In this document: piece after piece, positions 8,581 to 17,182 of the stretch | How the letters are laid out: each line of letters begins with the position of its first letter | Numbering within the stretch: position 1 is the stretch's first letter | DNA from: Roseovarius dicentrarchi | Lineage (GTDB): Bacteria > Pseudomonadota > Alphaproteobacteria > Rhodobacterales > Rhodobacteraceae | Direction: 5' to 3' | Assembly: GCF_003316635.1 (NCBI RefSeq) | Contig: NZ_QNQP01000007.1 | Span: 89,925 to 153,924 of the forward strand | Length of the DNA: 64,000 nucleotides | Position numbers and translations under genes: made by a program | Notes under the pieces: generated by a model | Told to the model about the DNA's origin: nothing | The model's input: only the letters and a program-made list of their open reading frames with translations | The model's database searches: none

Positions 8581-10761
8581 ATGGACCGCGCAGAGATCGT
8601 GCATGAAAATTTCCTTGCCCGTGTGGCCTCGGGCGATCTGCCGCAGGGCGCCCCGCCCTCGGACGCGCTGAGCGATACCGAAGCGGTGACGCTCTACCGT
8701 GCGCAATGCGTCAGCCGCGCATTGGACCGCACCAGCCGAGCCATGCAAAAGGCAGGTCAAGGCTTCTACACCATCGGATCGTCGGGGCATGAGGGGATGG
8801 CGGCGGTCGCCCACGCCCTGCGGCCCGATGACATCGCGTTCCTGCATTACCGCGACGCGGCGTTTCAGATCGCCCGCGCGGGGCAGGTGCCGGGCCAGTC
8901 GATCACCTGGGACATGCTGTTGAGCTTCGCCTGCTCGTCCGAGGATCCCATTTCCGGCGGTCGCCACAAGGTGCTGGGGTCCAAGGCGCTGATGATTCCG
9001 CCGCAAACTTCCACCATCGCGTCGCACCTGCCGAAAGCGGTCGGCGCGGCCTACGGTCTGGGCCTTGCCCGCCGCCGCCCGCCCGAACACCGCGCGCTGC
9101 CGCATGACGGGATCGCGATGGCATCTTTTGGCGATGCGTCGGCCAACCACTCCACCGCTCAAGGGGCCATCAACACGGCGGGCTGGACCTCCGTGCAATC
9201 CGTTCCACTGCCGATGCTGTTCGTCTGCGAGGATAACGGCATCGGCATCTCCACCCAGACGCCGAAGGGCTGGATCGCCGCCAGCATGCAGCACCGCCCC
9301 GGCATCCGCTATTTCCACGCTGACGGGCTGGACCTGTATAACACTGCGCAGGTCGCCGCCGAGGCCGCTCATTACGTTCGCACCCAGCGCAAGCCGGCGT
9401 TCCTGCATCTGACCATGGTGCGCCTTTACGGCCACGCGGGCGCCGACCTGCCCACCACCTACCTGCCCAAGGCGCATGTGGAGGCGGAGGAGGCGAACGA
9501 TCCGCTGCTGCACACCGTCCGCCTGCTGGAGGCGGCAGGCGCGCTGGATCGCAAGGAGGCGCTGGCGATTTACGAGGAAACCAACGACCGCATCGCCCAT
9601 GTGGCGGCCGAGGCTGTCACCCGCCCCCGCCTGAAAACCGCAGCCGACGTGATGGCCAGCATCATCCCGCCCAAACGCGATTGCGCCCCGACGAACGGCC
9701 CCAGCGCCGAGGAACGCGAGGCCGCTTTCGGCAGCGATTTCAGGCAGCTGGACCAGCCCCAGCCGATGAGCCGCCTGATCAACTGGGCGCTCACCGACCT
9801 GATGCTGGAGCACGGCGAGATCGTGGTGATGGGCGAGGATGTGGGCCGCAAGGGCGGTGTTTACGGCGTGACGCAGCGCCTGCACCAGCGCTTTGGCACC
9901 GACCGCGTGATCGACACGCTGCTGGACGAGCAGAGCATCCTCGGCCTTGCCATCGGCATGGCGCATAACGGGTTCATCCCGATGCCGGAAATCCAGTTCC
10001 TGGCCTATCTGCACAATGCCGAGGACCAGTTGCGCGGCGAGGCGGCGACGCTGCCCTTCTTCTCCAGGGGCCAGTTTACCAACCCGATGGTGCTGCGCAT
10101 TGCCGGGCTGGGCTATCAAAAAGGCTTTGGCGGGCATTTCCACAATGACAACAGCCTTGCCGTGCTGCGCGACATCCCCGGCATCATCATCGCCTGCCCC
10201 TCGAACGGGCCGGACGCGGCGATGATGCTGCGCGAATGCGTGCGCCTTGCGCGCGAGGAACAGCGCGTGGTGGTGTTTGTGGAGCCGATCGCGCTTTACC
10301 CGATGCGCGATCTGCACGAGGCGGGCGACAACGGCTGGATGGGCACCTACCCCACCCCGGACGAGCGTATTCCGCTGGACAGTGTCGGCGTGCATGGGCA
10401 GGGCAAGGATCTGGCCATCGTCACATACGGCAACGGCTGCTACCTGTCGCGGCAGGCGCAGGAGGTGCTGAAGGCGGAGGGCATCAACGCCCGCGTCATC
10501 GACATGCGCTGGATCGCGCCGCTGCCGGAACAGGCGCTACTGAACGCCACGCGGGGCTGCAAATCCGTGCTGATCGTCGATGAATGCCGCCGCACCGGCG
10601 GGCAGGCCGAGGGGCTGATGGCGCTGTTTGTCGAGCGGGCGGAACTGCCGGTCAGCCGGATTGCCGCCGAGGACAGCTTTATCGCCACCGGCCCGGCCTA
10701 TGCGGCCACCATGCCATCGCGCGATTCCATCGTCGCCGCTGCAAAGGAGGCCTGCGAATGA
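8581..10761 (+). CDS. fused 2-oxoacid dehydrogenase E1 (alpha-beta) component
   Basis: 726 aa single chain. Residues about 30-370 are the thiamine-diphosphate-binding alpha part, with GDASANH (184-190) as the cofactor motif and EDNGIGIST after it. Residues about 390-725 are a beta subunit (MGEDVGRKGGVYGVT, then RIAGLGYQKGFGGHFHNDN). Start ATG 8581 has GGAGG upstream. Such fusions use branched-chain or other 2-oxoacids, normally with separate E2 and E3 proteins, none of which is nearby. It overlaps the next gene by ATGA and is divergent from the lysine genes. The substrate cannot be told from sequence. Confidence 0.85.
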   Translation: MDRAEIVHENFLARVASGDLPQGAPPSDALSDTEAVTLYRAQCVSRALDRTSRAMQKAGQGFYTIGSSGHEGMAAVAHALRPDDIAFLHYRDAAFQIARAGQVPGQSITWDMLLSFACSSEDPISGGRHKVLGSKALMIPPQTSTIASHLPKAVGAAYGLGLARRRPPEHRALPHDGIAMASFGDASANHSTAQGAINTAGWTSVQSVPLPMLFVCEDNGIGISTQTPKGWIAASMQHRPGIRYFHADGLDLYNTAQVAAEAAHYVRTQRKPAFLHLTMVRLYGHAGADLPTTYLPKAHVEAEEANDPLLHTVRLLEAAGALDRKEALAIYEETNDRIAHVAAEAVTRPRLKTAADVMASIIPPKRDCAPTNGPSAEEREAAFGSDFRQLDQPQPMSRLINWALTDLMLEHGEIVVMGEDVGRKGGVYGVTQRLHQRFGTDRVIDTLLDEQSILGLAIGMAHNGFIPMPEIQFLAYLHNAEDQLRGEAATLPFFSRGQFTNPMVLRIAGLGYQKGFGGHFHNDNSLAVLRDIPGIIIACPSNGPDAAMMLRECVRLAREEQRVVVFVEPIALYPMRDLHEAGDNGWMGTYPTPDERIPLDSVGVHGQGKDLAIVTYGNGCYLSRQAQEVLKAEGINARVIDMRWIAPLPEQALLNATRGCKSVLIVDECRRTGGQAEGLMALFVERAELPVSRIAAEDSFIATGPAYAATMPSRDSIVAAAKEACE

Positions 10762-11789
10762 GCTGCCGCGCCGTTCTGATCTGCCCCGGACGGGGCACCT
10801 ATAACAAGCCCGAGCTGGGCTATCTGCACCGCCACCACGCGGGCAATCCCCTGCTGGATACGTTCGACGAATTGCGCCGCGCCGAGGGCCAGACGCCAGT
10901 GACCGAACTGGACGGGGCCGAGCGGTTTTCCAACGCCACGCACACCGTCGGCGATGCCGCCTCGCCGCTGATCTATGCCGCCTCGTACCTGGATCGCCAG
11001 TCGCTGGCCGAGGATATCGAGGTCGTCGCCGTCACCGGCAATTCGATGGGCTGGTATATCGCGCTGGCCGCCGCCGGGGCGCTGGATGCGCAGGGCGGCT
11101 TCACGGTCGTCAACACCATGGGCCGCCTGATGCAGGAGGCGTCAATCGGCGGGCAGCTGGTCTATCCCTGCACCGGCCCGGACTGGCGCCCCGACCCCGC
11201 GCGCCGTGCCGGCCTGCTGGAAACGGTGCGCCAGATCGACAGCGGCGGCGACGCGGTTCTGCGCCTGTCGATCGATCTGGGCGGGATGCTGGTGCTGGCC
11301 GGGAATGATGCGGGCCTGGCCGAATTCGAAGCATCGGTGCCGCGCCTTGACGGACGGTTTCCCATGCGCCTGCCGCATCACGCCGCGTTTCATACGCACC
11401 TGCAAGAGCCTGTGGCCCAGCAGGGCCGCGACGCCCTGCCCAGCAGTCTGTTCAGCCAGCCGGAGATTCCGCTGATCGACGGGCGCGGCGCCATCTGGTG
11501 GCCGGGCGCCACCGACCGCGACGCCTTGCACGCCTACACGCTGGGCCATCAGGTCACGCAGCCCTATGATTTCACCCGCGCGGTGCAGATCGCGGCGCGC
11601 GAATTTGCCCCCGACATGTTCATCGTCACCGGGCCGGGCAACACGCTGGGCGGGGCGGTGGCGCAATCGCTGGTTGCGGGTGGCTGGCACGGGATGCACA
11701 GCAAGGCGGCCTTCACCGCCCGCCAGTCCGAGACGCCGCTTCTGGTGTCGATGGGGCTGGAAGATCAGCGCACCATCGTCACGGGATAA
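10758..11789 (+). CDS. malonyl-CoA:ACP transacylase-like protein (FabD-like fold)
   Basis: 343 aa acyltransferase-domain protein. The nucleophile elbow reads GNSMGWY with Ser near residue 96, where typical FabD has GHSLGE. A histidine-rich PHHAAFHT segment near residue 210 fits the catalytic His region. The typical GQG start is replaced by PGRGTYNK. It starts inside the E1 stop codon, so the two are co-translated. The altered motifs and the partner suggest a role other than routine fatty-acid initiation, perhaps handling the acyl product of the E1 complex; that is inference. Confidence 0.75.
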   Translation: MSCRAVLICPGRGTYNKPELGYLHRHHAGNPLLDTFDELRRAEGQTPVTELDGAERFSNATHTVGDAASPLIYAASYLDRQSLAEDIEVVAVTGNSMGWYIALAAAGALDAQGGFTVVNTMGRLMQEASIGGQLVYPCTGPDWRPDPARRAGLLETVRQIDSGGDAVLRLSIDLGGMLVLAGNDAGLAEFEASVPRLDGRFPMRLPHHAAFHTHLQEPVAQQGRDALPSSLFSQPEIPLIDGRGAIWWPGATDRDALHAYTLGHQVTQPYDFTRAVQIAAREFAPDMFIVTGPGNTLGGAVAQSLVAGGWHGMHSKAAFTARQSETPLLVSMGLEDQRTIVTG

Positions 11790-11792
11790 ACC

Positions 11793-12902
11793 CTAATCGC
11801 GCGGCATGTTGAAGGTGAACACCGTGCCATCCGCGTCCGAGCGCATGGTCAGATCGCCGCCATGGGCGCGGGCGATCTCCCGCGCGATGAACAGGCCCAG
11901 GCCCAGACCCTGCTGCGATTGACGCACATTGCCGCGGGCAAACGGCTCGAACAGCATCTTGCGCACTTCTGGCGGGATCGGCGCGCCCAGATTGGTAACC
12001 CACAGGTAAAACGATCCGTCGCGATCCTGCGCGCTGACGGTGACCGGCGCGCCCGGCTCGCCATGCGTGACCGCATTGGCCAGAAGATTCGAAATCAGCT
12101 GCGAAATCCGTCCTGAATCGCAATAGATCGGATCGCAAAAATCATATTCCGTGATGATTTCCGTCTCGGGATGGGCAAGGCCAATTTCCCGCACCGCATG
12201 TTCCAGGATCGGCTTGACGTCGTGATCGGCATGTTCGTTCAGGTTCAGCCCACCGCCCAGACGCGCGCTGGCAAAATCCATCACATCGTCAATCAACCGG
12301 GCGATTCGCCCGGTTGACCCCTGGATCGACGTTACCATTTCGCTGATTTGCGCGTCAGTGCTGCTGCGCCCTATGACGCGGGATGCGGCATTGATCGCCG
12401 CCAGCGGATTGCGCACATCATGGCCCAGAACGGCGATAAACTGCTCGCGCAGCTTCGCCTCTTCCTCGCGGGTGCGCAGCGCGGCCTCGTTCGCCTTTTC
12501 ATCGCTGACACAGCGCCCGCTACAGAAGATATGATCGCCCTCAGGCACAGCATTCCATGAGATCCAGTGATAGCTGCCATCCTTGCAGCGATACCGGTTA
12601 ACAAGGTTCAGAACGTGCATACCGCGCTGCAAACGCTCAAAAGCACGCTCTGCCGCGGGCAGGTCATCGGGGTGCAGGAAGTGGGAAAAGCGGTGCGCCT
12701 GAACCTCTTGGGTAGAGTAGCCAAGCAGCCGCCGCCACGCCGGATTGGTGTCCGAAAAATTGCCTTCGCGATCGACAAACCCCAGCAAATCGGGTGTCAC
12801 AGACCATGTTCGGCTACCGCTATCCTTGTGTGTCACTTGGCCCGCAATCCCCTGAAGCTGAGTGCGCAACCTATCACCCGCTTTTTGCATTGTCATTATC
12901 AT
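11793..12902 (-). CDS. PAS-domain sensor histidine kinase
   Basis: 369 aa, without a convincing membrane helix, so probably cytoplasmic. A PAS domain (about residues 30-135) contains GNFSDTNPAWRRLLGY and a PAC-like end. The HisKA phospho-acceptor is in VLGHDVRNPLAAI (near residue 160). The HATPase domain has the N-box LLANAVTHGEPG and the glycine box QGLGLGLFIAREIARAHGG. No response regulator is adjacent, so this is an orphan kinase. Two close ATG codons make the start uncertain by two residues. It ends 3 bp from the convergent transacylase-like gene. Confidence 0.88.
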   Translation of the reverse strand: MIMTMQKAGDRLRTQLQGIAGQVTHKDSGSRTWSVTPDLLGFVDREGNFSDTNPAWRRLLGYSTQEVQAHRFSHFLHPDDLPAAERAFERLQRGMHVLNLVNRYRCKDGSYHWISWNAVPEGDHIFCSGRCVSDEKANEAALRTREEEAKLREQFIAVLGHDVRNPLAAINAASRVIGRSSTDAQISEMVTSIQGSTGRIARLIDDVMDFASARLGGGLNLNEHADHDVKPILEHAVREIGLAHPETEIITEYDFCDPIYCDSGRISQLISNLLANAVTHGEPGAPVTVSAQDRDGSFYLWVTNLGAPIPPEVRKMLFEPFARGNVRQSQQGLGLGLFIAREIARAHGGDLTMRSDADGTVFTFNMPRD

Positions 12903-12950
12903 AACGGTCCGCGCAGGGCAGCGCCATCACGGCGCTGCCCGCAGCAGGGG

Positions 12951-13736
12951 CTAGCGGCCTTTCCAGACCGGATCGCGCTTTTCGGCGAAGGCGCGCGCGC
13001 CTTCCAGCTGATCCTCGGACGAATAAAGCCGTGCGACGGTGTCATACTGGCTGCGCGTGATCTTGTTCATCACGGTTTGAAAATCCTTGCCCTCGGCGTC
13101 GCGCACGATTTCCTTCAGCGCCGCATAAACCAGCGGCGGACCGCCTGCCAGCTCATCGGCCAGCGCGCGCGCCTGCGTCATCAGGTCGGCCGCCGGAATG
13201 ATCCGGTTGACCAAGCCCCAGCGCGCCGCCTCGTCCGCGTCCAGCCAGCGACCGGTCAGCAGCATTTCCATCGCGATGTGATAGGGAATACGCTTGGGCA
13301 GCTTGATGCTGGCCGCATCCGCAACCGTGCCGGACCGGATTTCAGGCAAGGCAAAGCTGGCGTGATCGGCGGCCAATATCATGTCCGCGCTCAGCGCCAG
13401 TTCCAGACCGCCACCACAGCAGATGCCATTGACGGCGGCAATCACCGGCTTGTTCAGGCCGCGCAATTCCTGCAACCCTCCAAAGCCGCCGACGCCGTAA
13501 TCGCCATCCACCGCATCGCCATCCGCCGCTGCTTTCAGATCCCAGCCGGGGCAGAAAAACTTGTCGCCCGCGCCGGTGATCAGGGCCACGCGCAAGTTGT
13601 CGTCATCACGGAATTCGGCAAACACATCGCCCATGATCCGGCTGGTTTTCAAGTCAATCGCGTTGGCCTTGGGACGGTCCAGCGTCACCTCCAGCACATG
13701 GCCCCGCGTTTCGGTTTTGATCGGATTGTCTGTCAT
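12951..13736 (-). CDS. caiD: enoyl-CoA hydratase/carnitinyl-CoA dehydratase-like protein
   Basis: 261 aa crotonase-fold protein. The oxyanion-hole segments are PGWDLKAAADG (around 62-72) and NGICCGGGLELALSAD (around 103-118), and PEIRSGTVADAA carries the acidic region used in the CaiD group. It would hydrate crotonobetainyl-CoA to carnitinyl-CoA or run in reverse. It overlaps the acyl-CoA synthetase gene by ATGA and is the last gene of the minus-strand carnitine cluster. The CaiD assignment rests on resemblance plus context. Confidence 0.8.
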   Translation of the reverse strand: MTDNPIKTETRGHVLEVTLDRPKANAIDLKTSRIMGDVFAEFRDDDNLRVALITGAGDKFFCPGWDLKAAADGDAVDGDYGVGGFGGLQELRGLNKPVIAAVNGICCGGGLELALSADMILAADHASFALPEIRSGTVADAASIKLPKRIPYHIAMEMLLTGRWLDADEAARWGLVNRIIPAADLMTQARALADELAGGPPLVYAALKEIVRDAEGKDFQTVMNKITRSQYDTVARLYSSEDQLEGARAFAEKRDPVWKGR

Positions 13737-15772
13737 GTCATTTCTCCTGTTCTGATAAGCGCGTCTGCCCCGACAGCGCGCGCCGCCGTGCAGATCAGCG
13801 GATTGATCTCGACCTCGTGCAGATGGGCCGCATTTTCGGTGACGTAAGCCTGCACCGCCAGGACCGCGCGCACAATCGCCGCCATATCCGCGCCCGGCTG
13901 GCCGCGATACCCCGCCAGAATGGGCGCGATGCGCAGGCTGGCCAGCGCGGCGGCGATATCGTCCGCGCTGGCCGGCAGGATCAGCGAGGCGCTGTCCTTC
14001 AGGATCTCCGTCAGCACACCGCCCGCCGCAAGGGTCAGGACGAAGCCGTGCGCCGGATCGCGCACCACGCCGATCAACAATTCGGCAACGGCGCCGGTGA
14101 TCATCTCCTCCAGCAGATAGGCGGGCGCGTTCATGCGGGCGGCGGCCTGCATCACCGCCTCTGCCGTGCCCAGGTTCAGCGCCACCGCCCCCGCCTCGGT
14201 TTTGTGGGCGAACCCCTCGCCCTTGAGCACGGCGGGCAGCGGTATCGCCGCGGCAGCCGCTGGAAGATCGGCGGCCTCCACCCGACGCGATTGCGGCACG
14301 GCCAGACCATGCGCCGCCAGCGCCGCCTTGCTGGCCGCCTCGCTGAGAATTGTCGCGCCCTCCCCGGTGCCGGGCGCCAGAACGGGCGCGGCAACAGGGC
14401 GGTGGCGCCCCAGCGCAGCCGCGGTTTCAATCGCGCACATCGCTTCTTCAACACCCAAAAGCGGGATCAGCCCGGCATCCGTCACGCGCCGCGCAGTATG
14501 CTCGCTCAGATTTTCGGGCAACGTGGCGACAAAGGCCAAAGGCGTGCCACTGGCCTGCGCTGCCGCTGCCCCTGCGGCGATGGTGCAGTCCCACGCGGCA
14601 TCGCTGCACCGGTCGCTGCGCGGAAAATCCACGACCAGACAGCCCAGCGCCACATCGCCGGTCAGCGCGGCAGTAAAGGCAGCGGTCATCGCCGGAACAT
14701 CGTCCCAGATAAACGTGTGGTAATCCAGCGGGTTCGCCAGGGCCACCATCGGCCCCAATGCAGTCCGCAGCGCGGTATGCTGCGCGTCGTCCAGCGGCGC
14801 AAACGTGACACCCCGCCCGACAGCGGCATCCGCCATCAGGCTTGCCTCCCCGCCCGAGCAGGACATCGAAACAATACGGTCAGAGGGCAAGGGACCCGCC
14901 AGATGCAACAGCTTGAGCGTCTCAAGCAGCTTGGGCAGGCTATCCACCTGCGCCACGCCCAACCGTTTGAGCAGCGCGCGCGCCCCGGCGTCGCTGCCCG
15001 CCAGCGACGCGGTATGCGACACCGCAGCCGCCTGCGCCTGCACCGACTTTCCCACCTTCAGCGCGACAATCGGTTTGCCCAACGCCTGCGCGCGATTGGC
15101 AAGCGCCTGAAACGCCTCCAGATCACCGATCCCCTCGATATGCAGGCCCAGCGCGGTCACGCGTGGATCTTCCAGCAAGCCAAGGCCGATTTCGGCCAGC
15201 CCCGTCTGCGCCTGATTTCCAGCTGTTACCACATAAGCCAAAGGCACGCCGCGCGCTTGCATGGTCAGATTGATAGCAATATTCGAGCTTTGCGTGATCA
15301 AGGCAACGCCCCGGTCGCAACGCGTACCGCCATGCTGATCCGGCCACAAAAGCGCGCCATCGAGGTAGTTGATGAACCCGTAACAATTCGGCCCGATGAT
15401 GGGCATATCCCCCGCCGCCGCAACCAGCCTGTCCTGCATGGCATCGCCGTCACCCATCTCGGCCTGCGCCTCGCGAAAGCCGCTGGCAAAGCACACCGCG
15501 CCGCCCGCGCCCATGGTGCTAAGCGCCTCGACCGTGTCGATCGTAATGCTACGGTTCACACCAATAAAGGCGGCATCCGGCGCCTCTGGCAGGTCAGCTA
15601 CGGATGCGTAGGTCGGCAGACCGGCCATTTCGGCGCGTTTGGGATGAACCGGCCAGATTGCGCCATCGTATCCCATGCGGCGGCACTGCTCGATTACTGA
15701 CGCGCACCAGACGCCGCCACCGATGACAGCTATGGATTTGGGGCGTAAAAGGCGGCTGAGGTCGCGTGTCAT
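13733..15772 (-). CDS. NDP-forming acyl-CoA synthetase (acetate-CoA ligase family)
   Basis: 679 aa. Order: CoA-binding domain (LRPKSIAVIGGGVW near the start), succinyl-CoA-ligase-like domains (MSCSGGEASLMAD near residue 320), then an ATP-grasp domain from about residue 470 (VLKGEGFAHKTEAGAVALNL). The ATG at 15772 follows GGAGGG. The family makes an acyl-CoA from a free acid with ATP or GTP, giving the NDP. Placed between caiD-like and acyl-CoA dehydrogenase genes, it probably activates carnitine, crotonobetaine or gamma-butyrobetaine, taking the place of the AMP-forming CaiC. Confidence 0.82.
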   Translation of the reverse strand: MTRDLSRLLRPKSIAVIGGGVWCASVIEQCRRMGYDGAIWPVHPKRAEMAGLPTYASVADLPEAPDAAFIGVNRSITIDTVEALSTMGAGGAVCFASGFREAQAEMGDGDAMQDRLVAAAGDMPIIGPNCYGFINYLDGALLWPDQHGGTRCDRGVALITQSSNIAINLTMQARGVPLAYVVTAGNQAQTGLAEIGLGLLEDPRVTALGLHIEGIGDLEAFQALANRAQALGKPIVALKVGKSVQAQAAAVSHTASLAGSDAGARALLKRLGVAQVDSLPKLLETLKLLHLAGPLPSDRIVSMSCSGGEASLMADAAVGRGVTFAPLDDAQHTALRTALGPMVALANPLDYHTFIWDDVPAMTAAFTAALTGDVALGCLVVDFPRSDRCSDAAWDCTIAAGAAAAQASGTPLAFVATLPENLSEHTARRVTDAGLIPLLGVEEAMCAIETAAALGRHRPVAAPVLAPGTGEGATILSEAASKAALAAHGLAVPQSRRVEAADLPAAAAAIPLPAVLKGEGFAHKTEAGAVALNLGTAEAVMQAAARMNAPAYLLEEMITGAVAELLIGVVRDPAHGFVLTLAAGGVLTEILKDSASLILPASADDIAAALASLRIAPILAGYRGQPGADMAAIVRAVLAVQAYVTENAAHLHEVEINPLICTAARAVGADALIRTGEMT

Positions 15773-15800
15773 GGCTGATGTCCCTCCAGAAAAGATTTTA

Positions 15801-15834
15801 TGCCTTCGGCGAGGATATTTTTCGCAAGAAGAAG
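15801..15834 (+). repeat. Roseobacter-type intergenic element, copy A
   Basis: GCCTTCGGCGAGGATATTT followed by a purine-rich GCAAGAAGAAG run. The same 19-base core occurs in inverse orientation at 15975-15993. It lies in the 249-bp gap between the synthetase and dehydrogenase genes. CCTTCGG can itself fold into a small stem. Confidence 0.5.
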
Positions 15835-15839
15835 CGGCT

Positions 15840-15970
15840 GGTAACGCATTATTAACCACTCTTGGTCAGTATGAAGTCACGGTACAGGCGGGGACGCCGA
15901 TGACCGTGCAAGGAGAAAGGGTTCGCCTTTTCGAGGGGGGCGCCGATCAGGTCCCCCCTCTTTCTTTTTG
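15840..15970 (+). ncRNA. candidate structured small RNA ending in a strong terminator
   Basis: On the plus strand, opposite to the flanking genes, GAAAGGG-TTCG-CCTTTTC (15915-15932) forms a 7-bp hairpin with a UUCG tetraloop. GAGGGGGG (15933-15940) and CCCCCCTC (15953-15960) then form a perfect 8-bp stem followed by TTTCTTTTT. That is a textbook intrinsic terminator with no plus-strand gene upstream. A 10-codon frame (MKSRYRRGRR) lies at 15870-15902. The 5' end is a guess. It may instead be an antisense leader or a remnant. Confidence 0.4.
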
Positions 15971-15993
15971 CTCCAAATATCCTCGCCGAAGGC
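15960..15993 (-). repeat. Roseobacter-type intergenic element, copy B
   Basis: On the minus strand, GCCTTCGGCGAGGATATTT then GGAGCAAAAAGAAAG, downstream of the acyl-CoA dehydrogenase stop. It is the inverted partner of copy A. Looser versions (ATTTGAAGCAAGAAGAAAC and ATTTGAAACAAGATGAAG) occur at 57051-57069 and, on the minus strand, 31382-31400. Confidence 0.5.
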
Positions 15994-16021
15994 AAAAAAC
16001 TCTTTTGGAGCGCGGGCAGCC

Positions 16022-17182
16022 TCAGGCGCCCAGCGGCCTCAGCAGATCGCGGCTGATGATGTGGCGCTGGATTTCCGAAGTGCCGTCCCAGATGCGTTCA
16101 ACGCGGGCATCGCGCCAGAAGCGTTCGATCGGGAAATCATCCATCAGGCCCATGCCGCCATAGATCTGCAATGTGGCATCGGTGACGCGCGCCAGCATTT
16201 CGCTGGCATAAAGCTTGGCCGACGCGATCTCGCGGTTTGCCGGCAGGCCCTGATCCAGCCGCCATGCAGAGGACAGCGTCAGCCAGTCGGCAGCGTCGAT
16301 TTCGGTGATCATGTCAGCGAGCTGGAAACTGACGCCCTGGTTTTTGCCAATCGGCTGGCCGAACTGTTCGCGTTCGGCGGCATAGTTCAGCGCCAGATCA
16401 AAACAGCGCCGCGCGCGGCCGACGCAGTTGGTCGCGACCGTGATGCGCGTGGCGTAGAGCCATTCGTTCATCACCGCGAACCCGCCATCAACCTCGCCCA
16501 GCACCTGCGCGTCCGGCAGGCGGCAGTTGTCGAATTCGAGGATCATGTTCTTGTAGCCGCGGTGGCTGACCGATTTATACCCGTCGCGGATGGTGAAGCC
16601 CGGCGTGCCGCGATCCACAAGAAAGGTGGTGATGCGTTTCTTCGGGCCGCGCGGTGTCTGATCCTCGCCGGTGGCGACGAAGACGATGATGAAGTCGGCG
16701 TGATCGGCGCCCGAGATAAAATGCTTGGTGCCGTTCAGCACCCAGTCGCCGCCGTCGCGTTTGGCGCTGCATTTCATGCCGCGCACGTCCGATCCGGCGC
16801 CCGGTTCGGTCATCGCCAGCGCATCCATCCGCTCGCCGCGCACGGCGGGCAGCAAGTATTTCTCGCGCTGCTCGCCCTCGCAGGCCATCAGGATATTCTG
16901 CGGGCGGCCAAAGAAATGCGCCAGCGCCATTGAGCCGCGGCCCAGCTCGCGCTCGACCAGTGCAAATTCCAGATGGCTTAGCCCCGCGCCGCCGACTTCC
17001 TCGGGGAAGTTGCAGGCGTAGAATCCCAGATCCAGCGTCTTTTGCTTGATCTTTTCGGCCACCTCGGGCGGCACTTCGCCGGTGCGCTCAACCTCGGCCT
17101 CGTGGGGGTAGATCTCGTTCTCGACAAAGCTGCGCACGGTTGAGACGATCATTTCCTGTTCGTCTGTTAATCCGAAATTCAT
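16022..17182 (-). CDS. acyl-CoA dehydrogenase, probable carnitine-cluster (CaiA-like) enzyme
   Basis: 386 aa, the standard length. Visible are MTEPGAGSD (around residue 133), the FAD/substrate region EREQFGQPIGKNQGVSFQLADM, and the C-terminal QIYGGMGLMDDFPIERFWRD. The place where medium-chain enzymes carry the catalytic Glu (YEGT) reads IWDGTSEIQ, so Asp may substitute or another base may serve. It overlaps the carnitine dehydrogenase gene (ATGA). A crotonobetainyl-CoA/butyrobetainyl-CoA role is inferred from the cluster. Confidence 0.85.
   Translation of the reverse strand: MNFGLTDEQEMIVSTVRSFVENEIYPHEAEVERTGEVPPEVAEKIKQKTLDLGFYACNFPEEVGGAGLSHLEFALVERELGRGSMALAHFFGRPQNILMACEGEQREKYLLPAVRGERMDALAMTEPGAGSDVRGMKCSAKRDGGDWVLNGTKHFISGADHADFIIVFVATGEDQTPRGPKKRITTFLVDRGTPGFTIRDGYKSVSHRGYKNMILEFDNCRLPDAQVLGEVDGGFAVMNEWLYATRITVATNCVGRARRCFDLALNYAAEREQFGQPIGKNQGVSFQLADMITEIDAADWLTLSSAWRLDQGLPANREIASAKLYASEMLARVTDATLQIYGGMGLMDDFPIERFWRDARVERIWDGTSEIQRHIISRDLLRPLGA

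Noticed and set aside
8560..10395. 611-codon open frame on the minus strand opposite the fused E1 gene
   Set aside because: It is the complement of a well-supported dehydrogenase. High GC leaves few stops in antisense frames, and the translation is rich in Arg, Gly and His with no domain.
13817..15700. 627-codon plus-strand frame opposite the acyl-CoA synthetase
   Set aside because: Shadow frame of a recognised enzyme; Arg/Gly/Gln-rich translation without domains.
15675..16163. 162-codon plus-strand frame across the synthetase/dehydrogenase gap
   Set aside because: It runs through the repeat elements and the terminator hairpin and overlaps two minus-strand genes; not protein-like.
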